Below, piece by piece: positions 1 through 9,618 of a DNA stretch of 64,000 nucleotides. Numbering within the stretch: position 1 is the first letter of the stretch; the number at the start of each line of letters is the position of its first letter. The notes under the pieces are model-generated. The model was not told the origin of the DNA. It did not search any database and saw only the letters and a program-made list of their open reading frames with translations. Source of the DNA: UBA7803 sp034522075 (GTDB lineage Bacteria; Pseudomonadota; Gammaproteobacteria; Pseudomonadales; Azotimanducaceae); contig JAXHLO010000016.1 in the NCBI GenBank assembly GCA_034522075.1, positions 1-64,000 on the forward strand. Reading direction: 5' to 3'. Both the position numbers and the translations under genes were made by a program.

Positions 1-864
1 ACCGTGAGATCCGTCGTTCCCTGATGACCGATGCCCGCCTGTTCGGCATTGCTGTTTCTCAAGGAAACCATCGGTACGCGCAGCTGGTTGAGACTGGGAA
101 GACTACGACGGCGCCGAAGCCCATGGCGCGGCAGGCGGCCGGGTTCGTGGCGCTGCGGGAAGCCGAACACGAACTGGCCGAGGCCGACAAGCTGAACAGC
201 TTCAGCCAGGTATCGGCTTTCGTCGTTCACGACGTGAAGACCATCGCGGCGCAGCTCTCGCTGCTGGTGGAGAATGCCGGCAGACACAAAGGCAACCCGG
301 CGTTCGTCGACGACATGGTCAGCACGGTCGGCGACGCCCTGCTGGCGGATGCGCCGAAGCTGCTTCGATGCAGTTCCGGGCGGAGAATCGACCGCGGCCG
401 GTGAGGAGGTTGATCTCGGCGTGATTCTCGAGCAAACCCTGGCTTCCTTTGAACACCAGGCGCCGGTCCCGACTCTGCGTATGGGCTGTTTCCCGAGCCC
501 GCGGTGTCTGCCGATCCCGGTAGCTTCGTTCGGCCTCTTGGCCATCTGATCGATAATGCCGACGCGGCCAACTCCGCAGCAGGATCTTCGCAGACCGCGC
601 CCGAAGTCCGCGCGACTCTGCAGCAACGCTCGCCGTGGCTGGAAATCGCCATTCAGGACAACGGCCCCGGCATGGATCAGGCGTTCATCGACGCAGGCTC
701 CTGTTTCAGCCATTCACCAGCACCAAGGGGGTGGCCGGCATGGGCATCGGCGCCTATCAGGCCCGCTCCTATATTCGCTCGCTGGGCGGCGATATCAGCG
801 TGCGCAGTCAGACCGGCGGCGGCACGACATTCACCGTCAGATTGCCAGTTCGGAGCGCCGATGA
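1..864 (+). pseudogene. prsK: PEP-CTERM system histidine kinase PrsK, C-terminal part, frameshifted
   Basis: The 5' end lies outside the window. What remains is the catalytic half of a histidine kinase. The phospho-acceptor helix has FVVHDVKTIAAQLSLL (about 225-275), the N box PLGHLIDNA (about 535-560), the G1 box DNGPGMD (about 660) and the F/G2 region FQPFTSTKG then GMGIGAYQA (about 700-760). This VVHD...AQLSLL and STKG..GMGIGAY pattern is typical of PrsK, the membrane sensor paired with PrsR in exosortase/PEP-CTERM bacteria. Coding jumps between all three forward frames (shifts near 365, 490 and 690), so no intact protein can be read. A TGA at 862-864 overlaps the prsR ATG as ATGA, the usual arrangement for this pair. 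Family assignment is confident; whether the shifts are real is open. Confidence 0.8.
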
Positions 865-2230
865 CGGCATCGCAGGACTGCTCATCGATCGAAGACGACC
901 CGGGGCTCGCCAGCCAGATGCGCTGGTGCTTCGACGGCATCGAGGTCCTTGATGCGGGCAATGCCCGGGAAGCGGAAGCGATACTGCGCAAAGAGACGCC
1001 GCAGGTAGTAACACTCGATCTCGGGCTGCCGCCGGACCCCGGGGCACCCGCGTGGGATTCGAGCTCCTCGAGACCATTCGGCGTGCTGCTGCCGGACACC
1101 AAGACCATCGTCATTACCGGGCGCGAAGAACACGCCCATGCCGTGCAAGCGGTGGCCCACGGCGCCTACGACTATGATCAGAAGCCCGTGCAGAGCGACA
1201 CCCTGAACTTCGTCGTCGAGCGGGCCTTCAAACTCTCGGAGCTGGAAGCTGACAACCGGCGCCTGTGTCAGGAGAGCAGGCCCGCTCCGCTTGATGGGCT
1301 GATTACGGCGAGCAGTTCCATGCTCGCTGTCACCCGGCAGATCGAACGCGTGGCACCGACTGACGCGACCGTATTGATTCTCGGCGAAACCGGCACCGGC
1401 AAGGAAGTCGTGGCACGCGCCATTCATGGGCTTCAGCGCAGGCGGGCCGCAGCAGCCTTTCGTCGCCATCAACGTGGCCGCCATTCCGAAAATCTGCTGG
1501 AAAGCGAACTGTTTGGCCACGAAAAAGGCTCATTTACCGGCGCCACCGGACGCAAGATCGGCAAGATCGAAGCCGCCGATGGCGGCACCCTGCTGCTCGA
1601 CGAAATCGGCGACATGCCGCTGCCGCTGCAGGCGAAGATTCTGCGCTTTCTGCAGGAACGCACCGTCGAACGGGTAGGCAGCACGAAAGAGATTCCGGTG
1701 GACGTTCGCGTCATCTCGGCCACCCACCAGGACATCGCCGACATGATTGGCGCCAATGCGTTTCGTGAAGACCTGTATTTCCGTATCGGCGAAATCACTC
1801 TGACGCTGCCGCCGCTGCGGGATCGCGACGGCGACATCATCCTGCTCGCCAGAGCCCTGGTCGATCGCTATCAGGGCAGCCGGGCGCTGCAACTGAGCAG
1901 CGACTGCATGGCCGCCATGGAATCATGGCCCTGGCCGGGCAACATTCGGGAAATGGAGAACCGCATCAAGCGCGCCTGCATCATGGCGGACGGCCGCTAC
2001 CTGACAGCCGAGGACCTGGAATTAGCGGCAACCGAAGATGCTGCACCCATTGAACCTTAAAGAGGTTCGTGATGCACGCCGAGCGTCAGGCCAATCACCC
2101 GCGCCCTCAGTCGCAGCAACCACAACATGAGCGAGGCGGCCAGATTACTGGGTGTCAGCCGCCCAACGCTTTACAGCCTGCTCAGCAAACATGACCTGGA
2201 CGGGGCGGACGAGACGGGCTTGAGGAGTGC
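861..2230 (+). pseudogene. prsR: Sigma-54-dependent response regulator PrsR, frameshifted
   Basis: NtrC-type activator: receiver domain (about 861-1240), AAA+ domain, then a Fis-type HTH (MSEAARLLGVSRPTLYSLL, 2127-2183). Visible motifs are Walker A GETGTGKE (near 1383), the sigma-54 contact loop GSFTGA (near 1530) and Walker B GTLLLDEIGD (near 1590). PrsR pairs with PrsK and is expected to activate sigma-54 promoters of exopolysaccharide and PEP-CTERM genes. Several indels interrupt it: around 1040-1085 inside the receiver, around 1430 and 1487 after Walker A, and twice near 2055-2110 before the HTH, where the sequence is still recognisable out of frame. The C-terminus after the HTH is unclear, so the end is approximate. 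The start is the ATG of the ATGA overlap with prsK. Confidence 0.82.
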
Positions 2231-2787
2231 CCTGCCGTCTGCGGACGCCGACCAGCGCCAGCAGGCCCAGTGCCCATCATGCCCAGCGTGGCTGGCTCCC
2301 CGGGAACGGCGACGCGCTCCGCTACGCCCAGCCGCGTGCTCCATTCAGGCAGATCGTTCCACAAGCCGACACCGAAACGGTTCATCTCGACGAAGTGTTC
2401 GCCGCCGGGCGAGCGGCCGGCCATTGGTGGAGTTGTTGGGCTCGTCGTCGGCCCAGCTTGTGAAGGTCAGGGCGTCGCCGTTCGACCAGCGGAGCACCCC
2501 CTCATCCACGCCTCATCGGAGAGGCCGATCGAGTACAGCGAGGTGCCGAAGGTTTCGGTGAGCCAGTTCCGTTCGTCAGCATCATTGATCGCTACCAGAT
2601 GCCCGCCCCAGAGCTGTGCATCGGCTTCCGCATCGAGCCACGTCGCCTCGCTGAGCAACACGTATTCGTGGTCCTGATAGGTTTCCACGGAGCTGATCGG
2701 GGCGGCCGAGGCGGATGCGCAGTGGCTATCGCCGTCACGAAGGCGCGCTAGGATCGCGGCGATCGGCCTTGAATTCCATCGTGGCAT
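2225..2787 (-). pseudogene. PEP-CTERM protein with C-type lectin-like domain, frameshifted
   Basis: The first readable segment (2787-2467) gives a damaged signal-peptide region followed by the C-type lectin hallmark YVLLSEATWLDAEADAQ and WGGHLVAINDADERNWL. A second frame (2424-2260) continues with SPGGEHFVEMN and LWNDLP, the end of the lectin fold. A third frame closes with a sorting tail: VP(G)EPATLGMM, a hydrophobic run LGLLALVGV and the basic cluster RRRQG. That is the PEP-CTERM signal recognised by exosortase. The protein was therefore probably exported and surface-associated. Its position next to PrsK/PrsR fits co-regulation, although it lies on the other strand, convergent with prsR. 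At least three frameshifts separate the parts. Confidence 0.7.
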
Positions 2788-2953
2788 TTCGTTACGTTCT
2801 TGCTTCTGTTCGGCTCAGGGTGCCGCAAGATCGGGACGGGAAGTCATCGGAGATTCCGTCAGCAGTGGTGTAAGCGTAGTAATCAACGGATTACGGCCGC
2901 CGCTGGCTCAGCGCCAGGGTCTCTAGAGCCTGGCGCACGAGTTCGGTAGGTGC

Positions 2954-3245
2954 TTATGCGACGCCGCTTTTCCGGCGCATCAAGCCGAGACCGAAGAGGC
3001 CTGCACCGAGTAGAGGCGAGGAGTGCCGGGCTCCGGAGCTGGATTCCTCCACCCAACTATCTTGGCCAGATCCGCCGAGCGAAACGTGGCAGCCTTCAAT
3101 GCTCTGAACTCGCACTTCCGACTCGCTGATTATCAAGCCGCAAGGCGGCCAGGCCAGTGGAGATCAATGCGCATACGACATGCGGCTGGATTGAATCCGG
3201 CCCCGCGACGGCGTCGACCCAGCGAAACAACCGGAATCGAGAGCA
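2954..3245 (-). pseudogene. Remnant of a second PEP-CTERM protein (sorting tail)
   Basis: The readable end is LLGAGLFGLGLMRRKSGVA and a TAA at 2954-2956: a hydrophobic helix and RRK cluster of a PEP-CTERM anchor. One frame over, immediately upstream, the DNA reads PAPEPGT, so the PEP motif survives behind a one-base shift near 3020. Before that only about 65 residues can be followed and no domain is recognisable. This is a separate tail from the lectin gene downstream. Two such tails beside prsK/prsR support an exosortase-type surface locus extending to the left of the window. Confidence 0.5.
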
Positions 3246-3849
3246 CCATGAAGCTCCGCGCGCCTTTATGTTTACGGGCCCGCCACGCCGGCCCAGCGAC
3301 GAACCGATCAGTGTTCGCATTGACCTCCGGCCCTGTGACTGATGCGTCAGTCGGCATTCTGATGCTCAAACGCCATGCCTGACATCTCGGTTGTCAGGGC
3401 TGACATCCAGCCACAGTCCCAGAAGCATCGCCCTGCGGTGACGCGGCGCGTATCGGTCAAGACGCATCCGCTGTCGCGCGCACTCGGAGCGGTTTCGATA
3501 TCTTCGACATAGTCGACCTTGGCAAGGGGCCCGCCACCGTTGGTAACGTCCTCAAGGTCCGCCTCTATCAGTGCGACTCTGTGCGGTTCCCGCTACCAGC
3601 TACAGTAATCCCAATAGCCGCGCTGGCCGACTACCGCATAGGCCTGTTGGACAGATCGTTTCGCATGAAGCGCATGTTCGATCCTCGGCCGTTGCAAAGA
3701 CGGCAACGGCGTGACCGAATTTCTACGGTGGAAGCACTCTCGAACTGCGTACGTGCGCGGCGTCGATTTCGGTCTGCGGCTTCCTTTGCAAGCGCGATGC
3801 CAGGTCGTCACTCTACAATCGTCAGGTTACGATCTGGGGACGTGGCGCC
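3246..3849. other. Stretch without a recognisable gene
   Basis: Both strands carry short open frames (for example 3581-3967 plus and 3593-3811 minus), but none resembles a known family or has a convincing start. The composition stays GC-rich, so decayed coding sequence is possible. No repeat or promoter stood out. Confidence 0.4.
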
Positions 3850-4020
3850 CGGGCTGCGCAGTACCCGTAAAGCTTCCGGGACGCAGCTGGCCCTGACTAC
3901 GAGGACAGCTGTAAAAGCCGCCTGGGTACTCGGCCTGCGCCATGCGGCCGCAAGCGCTCTCGACTAAGCCATGCTTTCCGCTGGTAGGCTCAAAAAGCCG
4001 GATAGCAGCCGGGCTTTTTT
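3850..4020 (+). ncRNA. Candidate structured small RNA ending in a terminator
   Basis: The segment can fold as a long arm closed by CTGCGCAGTACCC near 3859 and GGGTACT...CCTGCGC near 3928-3945. Inside it is a CAGCTG...CAGCTG hairpin. It is followed at 3992-4020 by a strong A/T-flanked intrinsic terminator with no protein gene ending just before it. That arrangement fits an independently transcribed RNA. Part of the segment (CCCGTAAAGC then GGGACGCAGC) faintly recalls the c-di-GMP-I (GEMM) aptamer, but the conserved core is not complete. No 6S, tmRNA or RNase P signature was recognised. This is a structural guess only. Confidence 0.22.
3992..4020 (+). terminator. Intrinsic terminator
   Basis: AAAAAGCCGG, a short loop, CCGGGC and then TTTTTT: a GC stem flanked by an A run and a T run. 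It can work in both directions and also sits downstream of the minus-strand acyl-CoA dehydrogenase, whose stop is at 4090. Confidence 0.7.
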
Positions 4021-4089
4021 CGACCTCGTATGATTTGCGGCACCTCAATGGGAACGACCGAACCTGCCATCGACCTGGCGGATGGACCT

Positions 4090-5306
4090 CTAGAGCCCCA
4101 ACACCAGCTTCGCCATGATATCCCGCTGAATCTCATTCGACCCCGCGTAAATCGTCACCTTACGGGTGTTGAAGTAATCCTGCGCCACCCCGTTGGCGTG
4201 AGCCGGCCCCACCGGCTGGAAGTTGTCCCCCGGCGCCGGGGTGGATTGATCCAGCGGCAGCGCGTAGTAACCCACCAGCTTCCAGCGCCAGTTCCGTCAC
4301 CGCCTGCTGCAGCTCGGTGCCGCGGGTCTTCAACAGCGACGACTCCGGCCCCACGTTCTGGCCCGCCGCCAGGGCACCCAGGATGCGCAGCTCGGTGAAT
4401 TCCATGGCCTGAATCTGCACTTCCACGTCGTCCAGGCGTGTGCGGAAATCGGCATCGTCCAGCATGCAGCCGCCGAACCCGTCCGGCTCGGCCTCGGCCA
4501 TGGCGCGCACGTGGGCCAGGCCGTGTTTGAGTGCCGGTGAATAGGCATTGCCGCGCTCGAATTCGAGCAGGTATTTGGCGCACGTCCAGCCTTTGCCCTC
4601 CTCGCCCACCAGGTTTTCCTTGGGTACCTTCACGTCTTCCAGATAGACCATGTTGATCTCCTGGAAGCCTTCCTGGGGCTGGTCGAGGGTGATGATGGGG
4701 TTGACGCTGATGCCGGGGGTGTTCATGTCGATGAGCAGGAAGCTGATGCCCATCTGGCGCTTTTCTTCCTGGCTGGTGCGCACCAGGCAGAACATCATGT
4801 CGGCGTGCTGGGCCAGGGTGGTCCAGGTCTTCACGCCGTTCACCAGATAGTGGTCGCCCTTGTCTTCCGCCTTGGTCTTCAGAGAAGCGAGATCGGACCC
4901 GGAGCCGGGCTCGGAATAGCCCTGACACCACCAGACGTTGGAATTGAGGATGTCCGGCAGGTATTTGTCTTTCTGTTCCTGGGTGCCGAACTTCATGATC
5001 ACCGGCGCCACCATGGAGACCCCGAACGGCAGCATGCCCGGCGCGCCGACCCGGGCGCGCTCCAGATCGAAGATGTATTTCTGAGTGTGGGGTGAACTCG
5101 GCGCCGCCGTACTCGGCCGGCCAGTTGGGCGCCGCCCAGCCCTTCTCCGCCAGGCGCTTCTGCCAGCGGACGATGTCATCGCGGCCCAGGCGCCCCAGGG
5201 CGCTGCGGGCCTGGCGTTCGCGCATCTCGTCGGTCCAGTTCTCTTCCAGCCACTGCCGGACTTCCTGCTGAAACGCGCGCTCTTCTTCGGAGAATTCCAG
5301 ATTCAC
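4090..5306 (-). pseudogene. Acyl-CoA dehydrogenase, two frameshifts
   Basis: FAD-dependent alpha,beta-dehydrogenation of an acyl-CoA thioester is the family reaction. The start is GTG at 5304-5306 with GGAG upstream. The first frame gives the N-terminal helical domain (FSEEERAFQQEVRQWLEENW) up to about 5093. A second frame gives the middle domain with the FAD/substrate motif CQGYSEPGSGSDLASL and the C-terminal helices. A third frame from about 4262 gives the tail VTIYAGSNEIQRDIMAKLVL and the stop. Summed length is about 400 residues, normal for the family. All family blocks are present, so one-base consensus errors near 5093 and 4262 would explain the breaks as well as mutation would. Confidence 0.82.
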
Positions 5307-5366
5307 TCGTTGCTCCCGGTTGGTGGCAAATAATTGGGTTGGAGTTTACCACTCAAGGTAGTGAAC

Positions 5367-5428
5367 AGTCTCCAGATCGCGACCTGTAGAAGGCTGCCGA
5401 GATCGCGGCCTGGAGGCTCGCTCCAACC
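5367..5428. repeat. REP cluster 1 (degenerate)
   Basis: Contains CTCCAGATCGCGACCTG and GATCGCGGCCTGGAGG...CGCTCCAAC, a diverged pair of the dispersed palindrome. It lies between the start of the acyl-CoA dehydrogenase and the end of the next minus-strand gene. Confidence 0.6.
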
Positions 5429-6446
5429 TCAATCGTGCATTGCCCCCGCCATCAACTCATACCCCCGCACCCGCGCGGCAAAGTCATGGGTAATCGACAC
5501 GATCGACATCTCCACGGCCCCCAGGTCTTCCGCCAGCCCCCGCAGCCGCTCGCCCACCACATCCGGTGTGCCCAGAATCTGGTGCCTGCGGGCGGCTGTG
5601 CCGCCCGGTTCGGTTTCCTCATCGGTCATGCGATAGGCCTTCGCCTCCTCAACCGACGGAATGGGCCCGAACTCGCCCCGCTCCACGCGCAGCCGCCACA
5701 CATCGCGGCAGCGAGCCAGGTCTTCCACCTCGGCCTCATCTTCGGAGCACAGCGCGAATACCCCCAGATTCACCTGGGGCTCGGCAAGCTGTTCACTGGG
5801 GCGGAACTCTTCCCGGTAGGTATCGCACGCCCGGCGGGCGTGCTCCGGGCTGATGAAGTGGGCATAAGAAAACGGCAGACCGAAATAGGCGGCGAGCTTG
5901 GCGCCCTCCTCCGACTGAGCCCAGCACTCCACGGACTCCGGCGGGCGTTCCACCGGCGGCGCTGCCGTCACCGCAGCCAGCGCTTCGGTATGAGGCGTTC
6001 GGTCGTTCAAGAAGGCAATCAGGTCGGCCATTTTGGCGGGAAAGTATTCCACGCCCAGCCGTGAGCCGTAGGCCAGCGCCGCGGCGGTAATGCCGTCGCT
6101 GCCGGGCGCCCGGCCGATGCCCAGATCGATGCGCCCCGGATGCAGCACCTGCAGCATCTTGAGCCATTCGGCTACTTTCAGCGGGCTGTAGTGCATGAGC
6201 ACTGACGCCGCCGGCAGCCGACGCGGATGCGCTGGGTGCGGTCCGCGATATGGCCGATGAGGATCTCCGGCGCGCAGCCGGCGAAGCTGCGGCGAGCCGT
6301 GGCGCCCGGCGCGACCGAGTACGGCTGTAGTAGCCCAGGCGTTCCGTGATCTGCGCGAGCTCCAGAGTCTGCTGCAGCGCCTGGGCGGCCGTGGAGCCGC
6401 TGGGAATCGGCGACTGGTCGAGAACGCTGAGCCGAAGTCGGGACAT
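5429..6446 (-). pseudogene. LLM-class flavin-dependent oxidoreductase, frameshifted
   Basis: Luciferase-like monooxygenase of the short MsnO8 type. The N-terminus MSRLRLSVLDQSPIPSG is read from 6446. The frame is lost between about 6340 and 6205, where the expected segment around the conserved EHH is scrambled. It resumes with YSPLKVAEWLKMLQ and HPGRIDLGIGRAPGSD and runs cleanly to the stop at 5429. Total length is about 340 residues, as usual for the group. The family uses reduced FMN and O2; the substrate cannot be told from sequence. A REP cluster follows its 3' end. Confidence 0.78.
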
Positions 6447-6583
6447 GACGGCGTGGTACGACTTCATGGTTTGAGCGCCGGGACGATACCGCCTGGCGCA
6501 GCCGTTAGCCAGACGATGCATATGCCCTGCTGGCCACCGCCCGAACCGCATAATGCCCGGCCACTCACCGTTGCGACCCGCCC

Positions 6584-7510
6584 ATGCTCCCCACCATCAC
6601 CCCCGTGCGCGAATACTTCATGGAACTGCAGGACCGCATCGTCGCGGCCCTGGAGGCCCTCGACGGCAGCACCGAGTTCCGCCGCGAAGAGATCCCCGGC
6701 CCGCGCGGCGCCCTGTCGCGGCCGCGGGTGCTCGAGGACGGGCCGCACATCGAGAAAGCGGCCGTGCAGTTCACCCACAGCCTGGGCGATTCCCTGCCGC
6801 CGGCGGCCACCGAGCGCAACCCGCAGCTCGCCGGCCAGGGTTTTCAGGCCACCGCCATCTCGCTGATCGTGCATCCGCGCAACCCCTATGCGCCCACCAC
6901 CCACGCCAACCTGCGCTTTTTTCTGGTGGAGGCCGACGAACCGGTGTGGTACTTCGGCGGCGGCTTCGACCTGACGCCGAACTACGTGGTGCACCGAGGA
7001 GAATGCGTGCACTGGCACGAGCAGGCCCGGGCCGCCACCGGCGCGCACTATGCGGCGCTGAAGCAGGCCTGCGACGAATACTTCTACCTGCCCCACCGGG
7101 ACGAATGCCGCGGCATCGGCGGCGTGTTCTTCGACGACTGGACCGAGGACGGCTTCGAGGCCAGCTTCGATTTCACCCGTGCCGTGGGCGATCATTTCCT
7201 GCCCGCCTACCAGCCGATCTTCGAGCGGCGCATGCACACCGACTACGGCGAGCGCGAACGGGACTGGCAGCTCTACCGGCGCGGGCGCTACGCGGAGTTC
7301 AACCTGGCCATCGACCGCGGCACCAAATACGGCCTGCAGAGCGGCCGGCGGGTGGAGTCGGTGCTGGCGTCGCTGCCGCCCCTGGCGGCCTGGAAATATG
7401 CCTATGAACCGGAGCCCGGCAGCCCGGAAGCGGGTCTTTACAGTGACTTTTTACCGCCGCGGGATTGGCTCGGCGCAGGTGCGGGGCCTGTGGATAACTC
7501 TGGGGATTAA
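6584..7510 (+). CDS. hemF: Oxygen-dependent coproporphyrinogen III oxidase
   Basis: HemF converts coproporphyrinogen III to protoporphyrinogen IX in heme synthesis using O2. The frame is intact (308 residues, normal length). Visible family blocks are FQATAISLIVHPRNPYAPTT, HANLRFF, WYFGGGFDLTP, YFYLPHRDECRGIGGVFFDD and LYRRGRYAEFNL. The ATG at 6584 precedes MLPTITPVREYF, a good family N-terminus. It implies aerobic or microaerobic life. It stands alone, divergent from the LLM gene. Confidence 0.96.
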   Translation: MLPTITPVREYFMELQDRIVAALEALDGSTEFRREEIPGPRGALSRPRVLEDGPHIEKAAVQFTHSLGDSLPPAATERNPQLAGQGFQATAISLIVHPRNPYAPTTHANLRFFLVEADEPVWYFGGGFDLTPNYVVHRGECVHWHEQARAATGAHYAALKQACDEYFYLPHRDECRGIGGVFFDDWTEDGFEASFDFTRAVGDHFLPAYQPIFERRMHTDYGERERDWQLYRRGRYAEFNLAIDRGTKYGLQSGRRVESVLASLPPLAAWKYAYEPEPGSPEAGLYSDFLPPRDWLGAGAGPVDNSGD

Positions 7511-7683
7511 TCGTTGATCGGTGTCATCTATCGGTAACACGGATTCCCATCGTTAGTTTCATAATCTGTATTATTTATAAATCAAATAGTTACAAGATAT
7601 TCCCGAAACATTCTCCCGCACGCATTTCAGGGTTCCCAATTTCGCCGATGTGCATAAAACCGCGCCTCACGCCCTGAAGTGGG

Positions 7684-8013
7684 TCATTCGGTAACAACCG
7701 TGAGCCGATCATCGACGCGGCGCACGCCCTTCACCCCCGCCGCCAGCGCTACCGCCTGCTCCTTCTGCTCGTGGCTGTTGACCCGGCCATGCAGCGTCAC
7801 CACGCCCTTGCGTACCTCGGTGTTGATCACCAGGCCCTTGATGTCCGAATCATTCAGCAGGGCCAGCTTCACCCGCGACTGAATGCCCACGTCGTCGGTG
7901 TACTCGCCCACCGTGCGCGATGACCCGTCGCGGTATCCCTGGCAGCCGGCCGCCAGACCCATAACGACGGCCAGCAGCCCCGCCATGATCCATGCCGCCA
8001 TTGAGCGGTTCAT
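7684..8013 (-). CDS. BON-domain lipoprotein (OsmY-like)
   Basis: 109 residues. An N-terminal hydrophobic signal ends in a lipobox (LAAGC at about residues 20-24), so the mature protein should be lipid-anchored in the periplasm. The rest is one BON domain: DDVGIQSRVKLALLND, then VVTLHGRVNSHEQKEQAV and GVKGVRRVDDRLTV. BON domains bind phospholipid or surface structures and are common in envelope-stress proteins. A REP copy lies directly upstream of its start (8031-8070), with the start codon at 8011-8013 behind an AGGAGAGC ribosome-binding site. Confidence 0.85.
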   Translation of the reverse strand: MNRSMAAWIMAGLLAVVMGLAAGCQGYRDGSSRTVGEYTDDVGIQSRVKLALLNDSDIKGLVINTEVRKGVVTLHGRVNSHEQKEQAVALAAGVKGVRRVDDRLTVVTE

Positions 8014-8030
8014 ATTGCTCTCCTGATACT

Positions 8031-8070
8031 GGAGCGATCTCCAGATCGCGATCTGCAGATCGCTCCCACA
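8031..8070. repeat. REP/REPIN copy 2
   Basis: GGAGCGATCTCCAGATCGCG followed by the inverted arm ATCTGCAGATCGCTCCCAC: an almost perfect paired copy of the dispersed palindrome, just upstream of the BON lipoprotein. Confidence 0.85.
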
Positions 8071-8084
8071 GTGCCTGTTGGTTT

Positions 8085-8238
8085 CCTTGGCCAGAGTAAC
8101 CGCAAAACGCGTCTGGCAACATCCAGAATGCTGCCGTCCAATTTATCGTCGCCCCGGCTTTCCAGCCAGCCCAGTACATCCGCCAGGTGCCAGATCGAAG
8201 CACTGACAGCCTCGCAGGAAAACTCAAGCCCCTATCCC
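8085..8238 (-). pseudogene. Possible C-terminal fragment of an HTH regulator/antitoxin
   Basis: One minus-strand frame reads WHLADVLGWLESRGDD then LDGSILDVARRVLR, a pattern seen at the C-terminus of small XRE-type antitoxins. Stop codons (TAG GGA TAG) lie just upstream and no N-terminus is present. This is weak evidence, recorded as a probable relic. Confidence 0.25.
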
Positions 8239-8277
8239 TACAATGATCCCAGCGGACGCCTGCGGGAGACCAGATAG

Positions 8278-8509
8278 ATGAACTCGGGGAAAACCGGATC
8301 TCGTGGAACCCCGAGGTCAGAAGCGGGAAGCCTTGCTTCAAGGGAAACCCGGATTACCGTGTACGACGTGTCTCGAGGACCTCGCCGGCGGGATGACCGA
8401 GGAGCAGATCCTGAATGACTTCCCCGGCCTCGAGGCGGAGGACATTCGAGCCTGCCTCGCATTTGCGGCTGCACGGGAACGACGCCTGTCCAGCCCCACC
8501 GCGAACTGA
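8278..8509 (+). pseudogene. DUF433-family antitoxin-like protein, frameshifted
   Basis: Three frames have to be joined: NRISWNPEVRSGKPCFKG, then TRITVYDV, then DLAGGMTEEQILNDFPGL and EDIRACLAFAAARE up to the stop at 8509. Together they form a full DUF433 domain, a small winged-helix-like family often found as the antitoxin partner of a PIN-like or DUF5615 toxin. No such toxin gene follows; the next gene is the SMP-30 enzyme. The two shifts near 8346 and 8372 are single-base changes. The start is uncertain. Confidence 0.6.
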
Positions 8510-8579
8510 ATCTACGGCAGCAGTCGTCCCACCCCACAACTGCCAGTAAGATACCTTCTTATTTCGAGCCGGAGCCCCC

Positions 8580-9527
8580 ATGAGCGAACTCACCACCGTA
8601 GCCGAAGGCCTCAAGTTCCCCGAAGGCCGCGATCGCCACGCCCGACGGCTCCTAGCTGGTGCTCGGCAAAATCGCCCGGCACATTGAGCCGGTGAGCGAC
8701 GGGCAAATCGAAGTCGTGGCCGAGCTCGGCGGCGGCCCCAACGGCGCCGCCATCGGCCCGGACGGCTGGTGCTACGTCTGCAACAACGGCGGCTTCAAAT
8801 GGATCGAGCGCGGCGACCGGCTGTTCCCCGGCGAGGAGCCGGAGAGCTACGCCGGCGGGCGCATCGAGAAGGTGAATCTCGACACCGGCGCCGTGGAAGT
8901 GCTCTACACCCACTGCGCCGGCCAGCCCCTGCGCGGGCCCAACGACCTGGTGTTCGACCGCGACGGCGGCTTCTGGTTTACCGACCACGGCAAAACCCGG
9001 TCCCGCGAGCGCGACCGCACCGGCGTGTTCTACGCCCGCGCCGACGGTTCCGAGATCGACGAAGTGATCTTCCCCATGGACGGCCCCAACGGCATCGGCC
9101 TGTCGCCGCAGGAAGACGAGCTGTACGTGGCGGAAACCACCACCGGGCGGGTGCAGGGCGGTGGAGCTGCGCAAGCCCCGGCAAGCTGCGCGGCGAACAG
9201 CCGCGGCCGGCGCCGCACGGCGGCCGGCTCAGTCGCCGGCACGCCCGGCTATCTCGCAATGTTCGACTGCCTGGCGGTGGACGGCCGACGGCCGCGTCTG
9301 CGTCGCCACGCATGCATCGATCGGCGGCATCACCGTCCTGATGACGCCGGACGGCTCCGGCGCCGAGCATGTGCCGCTGCCGGGCGTCGCCCTACGTGGT
9401 GACCACCAACATCTGCTTCGGCGGCGACGACCTGCGCACGGCCTACGTCACCCTGTCCTCGACGGGCAAGCTCGTGTCAGTGCCGTGGAATCGCCCCGGG
9501 CTGCCCCTGAATTTCCTGAACCGGTAA
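8580..9527 (+). pseudogene. SMP-30/gluconolactonase-family hydrolase, frameshifted
   Basis: Six-bladed beta-propeller lactonase family. It starts at ATG 8580 (MSELTTVAEGLKFPEG). After a shift near 8645 the main frame gives PNGAAIGPDGWCYVCNNGG, GPNDLVFDRDGGFWFTDHGK and DGPNGIGLSPQEDELYVAET, which include the metal-binding Asn/Asp positions of the family. More shifts around 9165-9390 break the last blade, which resumes as VTTNICFGGDDLRTAYVTLS and ends FLNR-stop. It probably hydrolysed a sugar lactone or related ester. A REP follows the stop within 20 bases. Confidence 0.72.
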
Positions 9528-9542
9528 ATCTGTTGGAGCTAC

Positions 9543-9585
9543 TGTGGAGCGACATTCCTGTCGCGACCTGGAAAGTCGCTCCTAC
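9543..9585. repeat. REP copy 3
   Basis: GTGGAGCGACATTCCTGTCGCG and then ACCTGGAAAGTCGCTCC: a paired variant with a changed loop, between the SMP-30 gene and the hydrolase start. Confidence 0.8.
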
Positions 9586-9618
9586 GATTGCCCAGCCATA
9601 CAACCAGGATCATTTCCC

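Noticed and set aside
3858..3945. c-di-GMP-I (GEMM) riboswitch
   Set aside because: Only fragments of the consensus are seen and no gene lies downstream on that strand.
3581..3967. 128-codon plus-strand frame
   Set aside because: No homology pattern, no ribosome site, several competing frames of similar length on both strands.
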